NCBI GenBank assembly: GCA_023435985.1
Contig: JAEZKY010000356.1
Coordinates: forward strand, 1 to 8,673
Source: Bacillota bacterium
Lineage (GTDB): Bacteria; Bacillota; Clostridia; Clostridiales; Clostridiaceae
Length of the DNA: 8,673 nt
Reading direction: 5' to 3'
Numbering within the stretch: position 1 is the first letter of the stretch; each line of letters begins with the position of its first letter. Positions 5,318-8,673 of the stretch are shown here, in pieces. The position numbers and the translations under genes are program-made. A model generated the notes under the pieces. The model searched no databases. It was not told the origin of the DNA and saw only the letters and a program-made list of their open reading frames with translations.

Positions 5318-6061
5318 TTGAATTTCGAAACGTTTTGGGATGAAGATTATTTATTGCTGGAAACTGAATTTTTAAGTTATACCAAATTTGTACCGTTAGT
5401 ACCGGAGCATTATGATGTCTGGTCAATTAAACTTGCTAACTTACTCTTATTGATAGGGAGTAGTGTTGATTCATTTCTAAAAAATGCATTACCTCACTCC
5501 TTATCAGTACTTTTATCTGAATATTGCTTGAATAATCATGGAAAGATACATCCAAGAGTTAATGATTTATATAAATATCATTCAATGCTTCATGATGATA
5601 AAACAAATATGGGTATTTTTAGAAGTGTTTTTGAAGAATTTTATAAATTTAGTAATAAACCGGTTTATGTTTTATCAAATAAAGAAAAATTAATTCCTTT
5701 TAATGCTTGGGAAGACGATATGACTCCAGAATGGTGGAAAGTATATAGAAGCCTAAAACATGATAGAATAGAACACAGGAAGTCTTGTACTCTTGGGATT
5801 ACATTAAATGCATTAGCAGCATTATTTGTTTTAAATATTTATCATTTAGAAAGTCGTGAATACTTAGTTTATAGTAAAAATGTTATAAGATCTAATATGA
5901 ATCCTAGATTTATGGATTTCTTTGAAGAAAGAGGTAAAATTAACACTATTCAACCTTTAATTGCAAAAACTAAACTTTTTGGCTATGTTTTTGAAACAGA
6001 TGGGTATGATTATGACCATCCTTGGAATATTCTAGATCCTGCTAATGTTTATGGTCTATAA
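5318..6061 (+). CDS. Helical HEPN-like protein, possible partner of the AlbA_2 protein
   Basis: A 247-residue, mostly helical cytosolic-looking protein without signal peptide or membrane segment. An N-terminal helix LANLLLLIGSSVDSFLKNAL (39-58) is followed by the hallmark WWKVYRSLKHDRIEHR (139-154) and then a hydrophobic helix TLNALAALFVLNIYHL (162-177). The pattern of a helix around Gxx-D, later an R/N-xx-KH-x-R block, and a closing helix resembles HEPN-type families; K147, H148 and R150 would be the polar core. HEPN proteins are often RNases in defence or toxin systems, but catalysis is not shown here, since the canonical R-x4-6-H spacing is not evident. It starts at TTG with a strong ribosome-binding site, 78 bp after the AlbA_2 stop, so co-transcription is likely. 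Confidence 0.7.
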   Translation: MNFETFWDEDYLLLETEFLSYTKFVPLVPEHYDVWSIKLANLLLLIGSSVDSFLKNALPHSLSVLLSEYCLNNHGKIHPRVNDLYKYHSMLHDDKTNMGIFRSVFEEFYKFSNKPVYVLSNKEKLIPFNAWEDDMTPEWWKVYRSLKHDRIEHRKSCTLGITLNALAALFVLNIYHLESREYLVYSKNVIRSNMNPRFMDFFEERGKINTIQPLIAKTKLFGYVFETDGYDYDHPWNILDPANVYGL

Positions 6062-6070
6062 ATATAATAA

Positions 6071-6092
6071 AACTTTTAATTTTTATTTTAAA
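6071..6092 (+). terminator. T-rich terminator after the HEPN-like gene
   Basis: A stretch with runs CTTTTAATTTTTATTTTA follows the TAA at 6061 within 10-30 bp. Runs of T alone can terminate archaeal transcription, so this likely ends the AlbA_2/HEPN-like transcript. Confidence 0.4.
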
Positions 6093-6120
6093 TTATTTCA
6101 AAAAGAAAATTAGTAGAAAA

Positions 6121-6149
6121 TAAGATTGATATGGTCTTTTTCTATCTTA
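6121..6149 (-). terminator. Hairpin with T-run ending the minus-strand operon
   Basis: TAAGAT (6121-6126) pairs with ATCTTA (6144-6149). On the minus strand the stem is followed by TTTTC. It lies just after the stop at 6152-6154 of the trailing open frame and would separate the converging transcripts. Confidence 0.4.
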
Positions 6150-6151
6150 GT

Positions 6152-6307
6152 TTATTTAAAGCTCTCAATTCTTGCAGTTATTTTATTTTGCAATCTTTTA
6201 TCTTGCATTGTTTCTGCAAGTAAAGCCATAATCACATCGATTATATCGTATCCTATTTTTTCTTCAAGATAGATATTCTGTATCTGGGTATTGAGAATCC
6301 CAGCGAT
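6152..6307 (-). other. 51-codon open frame continuing past the stop of the small charged gene
   Basis: Directly after the TAA at 6310-6308 the same frame stays open for 51 codons: IAGILNTQIQNIYLEEKIGYD, then IIDVIMALLAETMQDKRLQN and KITARIESFK before TAA at 6154-6152. It looks like helical protein. There is no ATG at its beginning; GTG at 6235 or ATG at 6229 would give only 26 or so residues and no ribosome-binding site is visible. It could be the second half of a split gene, a readthrough extension, or a short ORF using an unusual start. A hairpin (CTGGG/CCCAG, 6284-6303) lies 4 nt after the TAA. Confidence 0.35.
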
Positions 6308-6478
6308 TTAGATGCTGCCATAGTAAATTCCCCGTTCTCTAAGCTCACGTTCAGCATCTTTTTTCGCAGCTTCTTTTAATCTTTCTTCTGCGTCTCTTTT
6401 CCAGCCATAAGATGGTTTTCCGGGCATCCTCATTTGAGCTAACTCTTGATCCCTTAATTCGTCTTCTAAATAACTCAT
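6308..6478 (-). CDS. Small highly charged helical protein (56 aa)
   Basis: A 56-residue protein beginning MSYLEDELRDQELAQMRM, with PGKPSYGWKRDAEERLK in the middle and a strongly charged helix KEAAKKDAERELRERG before a short YYGSI end. It may form a coiled coil. The frame is open for 20 more codons to an ATG at 6538, but the ATG at 6478 is preferred because AAGGAG (6494-6489) precedes it by 10 nt, and the extension lacks such a site. I do not recognise a family; the style recalls small proteins of viruses and plasmids. It follows the HAD-like gene by 98 bp on the same strand and is likely co-transcribed. A GCTGC/GCAGC inverted repeat (6518-6536) lies in the gap. Confidence 0.62.
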   Translation of the reverse strand: MSYLEDELRDQELAQMRMPGKPSYGWKRDAEERLKEAAKKDAERELRERGIYYGSI

Positions 6479-6576
6479 ATCTTGCACACTCCTTATTTTT
6501 AATTCATTTAATACTGGGCTGCTATGTAAATGCAGCAAAATGTTCCCATTAGTATCTTTTTACATTTTACTTAAGT

Positions 6577-7116
6577 TTACAAGTCCAAAGTTCTCTGCAC
6601 TTCCTCTTTGATGAGATTTTTTTCCATATCAATGTTTTTAAGCAGTTTTTGCTGTACTTGTGTGTCACTCAATGCTTTTTTGATAAAGTTTTCGCTCTGT
6701 TTATCATAAACAACTGAAACAGAAGGAATATCATGTTTCTTGTACATCCTCTTGGTTGCAGGGTTGGACTCCAATGCAAAATAATGGACATCTTTGCTAT
6801 GCTTGGGGAAGATATATTCGTTTAATATTCTTTCCTTACAACTTGGTGGTCGTTGATCAAGTTCGTTGAAGTATGCTTCATGTGGTTGCCATCCTGCAAG
6901 TTCTCTGGAAATATTTTCAAGAGATAATTCCTTTTGATATTCAGGTCTTGCGGTAATCAAGATTACATACTCGTCCCTGATTAAATCTATCAACCATTTG
7001 CGATATTCTTCATTTTTTATTTTCTTTTGGTAAGGTCGTGTATATCTGTTTTCTCGGGAATTACTTACTAATGTGTAGTTTAAATCCAGTAGAATTATCT
7101 GTTTTTTGTTCTTCAT
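6577..7116 (-). CDS. HAD-superfamily-like protein with altered active site
   Basis: A 179-residue protein with the HAD layout. Motif I reads ILLDLNYTLV (8-17), with the nucleophile D11 kept but the usual general acid replaced by N13. Motif II is ILITARP (52-58, T55). A lysine at 94 in the PPSCKERIL helix could be motif III. Motif IV is FALESNPATKRMY (113-125), where relatives usually have a DD-type acid pair. Such proteins occur in phages and plasmids as nucleotide or polynucleotide phosphatase-like enzymes; here hydrolysis is uncertain because two acids are changed. The C-terminal third is helical and lysine-rich. GGAGG (7134-7130) lies 13 nt before the ATG, a rather long spacing. It heads the small minus-strand operon. 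Confidence 0.7.
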   Translation of the reverse strand: MKNKKQIILLDLNYTLVSNSRENRYTRPYQKKIKNEEYRKWLIDLIRDEYVILITARPEYQKELSLENISRELAGWQPHEAYFNELDQRPPSCKERILNEYIFPKHSKDVHYFALESNPATKRMYKKHDIPSVSVVYDKQSENFIKKALSDTQVQQKLLKNIDMEKNLIKEEVQRTLDL

Positions 7117-7157
7117 ATTAAATTAGATGCCTCCATTGTTTTTTAATCATATTACAT

Positions 7158-7166
7158 TATTATATA
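7158..7166 (-). promoter_or_regulatory. Candidate TATA box for the HAD-like gene
   Basis: The minus strand reads ATATATAAT. Initiation about 25 nt downstream would fall near 7135, so GGAGG would be at the very 5' end of a leader of about 20 nt. Confidence 0.4.
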
Positions 7167-7590
7167 TGTTTTTAAACTATTTAAAGGTATTGCATCGTGA
7201 TACAGTAAAATTAGAGTGTAATAAGTCGTAGAATTCAAATTTAAAGGTTATAAATAATTTAAACTATCAAGATTAAATCTCTATAGAATTCAAGTGCCTC
7301 TTTTAACTGCGTACTGAAACTCCATTAACACTAATAAAATAAAGATTAATGGTGCTTAATTCTTAGAAATAAGCAAGTAAAAAAGAGATTGGATTTTTCG
7401 TTTAAAAGTAGAAATTGGTAAAAAGGTAGTTTATACCACACTTTTTACTTTAATTTTGCATAATATTTGTCTTTTGGTCTATATCAAACGCTAACTGTCT
7501 TATTATTTTTGAGCTATATTTTAGGGTTCTGTTTCATAAATTAATTCATTTGTTTTAAAAATTGAGCCTGTGGGCACTGATTATATCAAG
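7167..7590. other. Spacer between helicase and HAD-like genes
   Basis: No gene of useful length is visible. It contains an inverted repeat CCATTAA/TTAATGG (7322-7352, 17-nt loop), direct repeats of ATTTAAAGGT near 7179 and 7240 and of TAGAATTCAA about 54 bp apart, and the hairpin at 7418-7448. A short minus-strand fragment near 7337-7260 reads like MEFQYAVKR then ALEFYRDLILIV after a frame change, too short to call a gene remnant. Confidence 0.35.
7418..7448. repeat. Hairpin GTAAAAAG/CTTTTTAC
   Basis: The 8-bp arms (7418-7425 and 7441-7448) are perfect inverted repeats, and an inner GTA/TAC pair (7426-7428, 7434-7436) can extend the fold. On the plus strand it is followed by TTTAATTTTG. For the minus-strand helicase transcript it lies about 145 bp after the stop and might act as a terminator or processing site. 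Confidence 0.4.
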
Positions 7591-8673
7591 CTATGTTACT
7601 GACTTTACTGCAATGCTGTCTTTTCTGTTATTAAAAGTCTTGCTGGTATTTTTACTGTCATTTACTGTACTATTTACTGTCTCCTGATTAAATGGTTTAA
7701 AAGTAGTTTTACCCTCATTAGACTCTTCAGATTCATTTAACGTCAGTAAGTCAGTAAAGTCAGTATTTGTCGGAATTTGGGAAGGATCATTAGATTCTTC
7801 GGTGATATGTTCCAAATAGATTACTCGTCCCTTACCCTTTTTTTCAGATGCATAAAATATGTGCTGACTTGAAAGTATAGGTTCAATCTCATTTAATCTC
7901 CTAGTTAACCAAACAGCAGTTTCAGGCCACAATTTTGATTCAGTACTAATTTTATAGTCCTTTGCAATAATTTCGAGTTCTTCAAGTAATTTTGTAGGAC
8001 TACCTTGCCATTTTTTTGTTTTTTCGATGTATTTGATGACCGCAGTTGCAAGAGGATGATTTTCAGATGATTCAACCATTCTTTCCTCTTCATCTGCACT
8101 GTACTGTTTTAAGAATTCATCTCCATAACCTCCAAGAGCTTCTGCAATAGAATAACCCCATTTCGCAAAATCAGCCATACGAGGCAAATTATCAAGCTTA
8201 ACTGAAGGATATATTCGCATTGCTCTAACTACTATATTTAAAATCCCACCAAGAATTTCAGGTAAAGTGGATTTGAATTTATCTCGTAAAAACGCTTCTT
8301 CAAGTCTTTCATTTGTAGATATTCTTCCTAGCTTGAGTAAAATTGACCTGTCAAGTAAATCAGTTCTTGTTGCAGTAATATTGACTCCATTAATTGCAAT
8401 ACAACGCCTATATGACCTTAATATGGGCTCATCGTTTGTATAAAGTGCTCTATGCTCAGAACATTCTCCTGTGACAGCTCTGCATATTTGATCAGAAAGC
8501 CATGCAGGTATATTATCTAAATTATCAAAAAATGCTGCATAATGGTGATCAAAGTTTTGCATTAACTCCCTATCAGTTTTGGGAATAGTTAATTTTGGAA
8601 CTTTGCTTGGATCAATTATGCTACGGCAAAATTCAGTAAAACTACTTTTTCCAGAACCTGGAGAGCCGTAGAT
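7591..8673 (-). CDS. Primase/helicase-type AAA+ ATPase, N-terminus beyond the right edge
   Basis: The frame is open to the right edge and gives 360 residues of the C-terminal part. In this partial numbering, Walker A is GSPGSGKS (3-10), Walker B is AAFFDNLDN (46-54), a sensor-type asparagine sits in IAINGVN (92-98), and DLLDRS (105-110) offers an arginine finger. RMADFAKWG and EALGG-x-GDEFLKQY follow, then a WQGSPTKLLEELE block, features I associate with C-terminal helicase parts of primase-polymerase proteins in plasmids, viruses and integrated elements. The last 70 residues are a low-complexity Asn/Ser/Thr-rich tail, probably disordered. The ATG at 8562 is internal because Walker A lies upstream of it. 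The stop is UAG; readthrough would add only 11 residues. It would unwind DNA for replication of a mobile replicon. Confidence 0.8.
   Translation of the reverse strand: MYGSPGSGKSSFTEFCRSIIDPSKVPKLTIPKTDRELMQNFDHHYAAFFDNLDNIPAWLSDQICRAVTGECSEHRALYTNDEPILRSYRRCIAINGVNITATRTDLLDRSILLKLGRISTNERLEEAFLRDKFKSTLPEILGGILNIVVRAMRIYPSVKLDNLPRMADFAKWGYSIAEALGGYGDEFLKQYSADEEERMVESSENHPLATAVIKYIEKTKKWQGSPTKLLEELEIIAKDYKISTESKLWPETAVWLTRRLNEIEPILSSQHIFYASEKKGKGRVIYLEHITEESNDPSQIPTNTDFTDLLTLNESEESNEGKTTFKPFNQETVNSTVNDSKNTSKTFNNRKDSIAVKSVT

Noticed and set aside
6479..6538. N-terminal extension of the small charged protein from the ATG at 6538
   Set aside because: The ATG at 6478 has AAGGAG ahead of it; the extension has no such site and includes an inverted repeat.
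7260..7340. Minus-strand fragment MEFQYAVKR / ALEFYRDLILIV as a frameshifted gene remnant
   Set aside because: The two pieces are about a dozen codons each and need a frame change; too short to support.
7905..8099. Minus-strand ORF of 64 codons within the helicase gene
   Set aside because: It lies wholly inside the helicase reading frame on the same strand in another frame, with Lys/Leu/Gln-rich shadow composition.
1..8673. CRISPR arrays, tRNA or rRNA genes
   Set aside because: I saw no regularly spaced repeat of CRISPR length, no T-arm/acceptor pattern and no rRNA-like sequence on either strand.

Overview
The window looks archaeal, most likely from a methanogen, and carries an accessory, mobile-element-like region. 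The evidence is TATA-box promoters 25-30 nt ahead of expected transcript starts, Shine-Dalgarno sites complementary to the archaeal 16S tail (GGGGGTGAT, AAGGAG, AGGGGTG), T-run terminators, and small winged-helix and zinc-ribbon proteins of the kind abundant in methanogens. By eye the DNA is very AT-rich, with the rightmost two genes somewhat richer in GC than the left and middle. A placement in Methanosarcinales is possible but not proven; it matters because of an in-frame UAG described below.

Left part (1-1765). A minus-strand protein of unknown function runs off the left edge (2-763); its Shine-Dalgarno site and start codon sit in a perfect 10-bp inverted repeat. A 67-codon minus-strand ORF lies upstream. 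Diverging from these on the plus strand are a small winged-helix protein (1223-1474) and a small zinc-ribbon protein (1571-1765).

Middle (1766-4033). This stretch is gene-poor and full of dyad symmetries: a terminator-like element, a 15-bp and a 22-bp palindrome, and a decayed reading frame with two TAA codons (2323-2565). It also holds an antitoxin-like acidic protein (2640-2858) and a minus-strand protein (2911-3408) that resembles only the C-terminal lid and winged-helix part of the MCM replicative helicase. Two related copies of a ~85-90 bp noncoding element (2235-2323 and 3719-3802) flank this pair of genes. The second copy abuts an array of GTATATAC palindromes spaced about one helical turn apart.

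Plus-strand pair (4034-6061). A 401-codon Schlafen-type AlbA_2 domain protein is complete except for one in-frame UAG at codon 139. The reading frame and family resemblance continue on both sides of it, so this is either a fresh nonsense mutation or, in a pyrrolysine-using host, a translated codon. It is followed by a helical, HEPN-like protein that starts at TTG. The two are probably co-transcribed and could be a defence-type module.

Right part (6150-8673), all on the minus strand: a primase/helicase-type AAA+ ATPase that enters from the right edge, a 470-bp spacer with hairpins, a HAD-superfamily protein with an altered active site, and a small highly charged protein. A 51-codon open frame without an obvious start continues in frame past that protein's stop. 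The helicase, HAD and small charged genes resemble plasmid or viral cargo, which suggests that the right end belongs to an integrated replicon.
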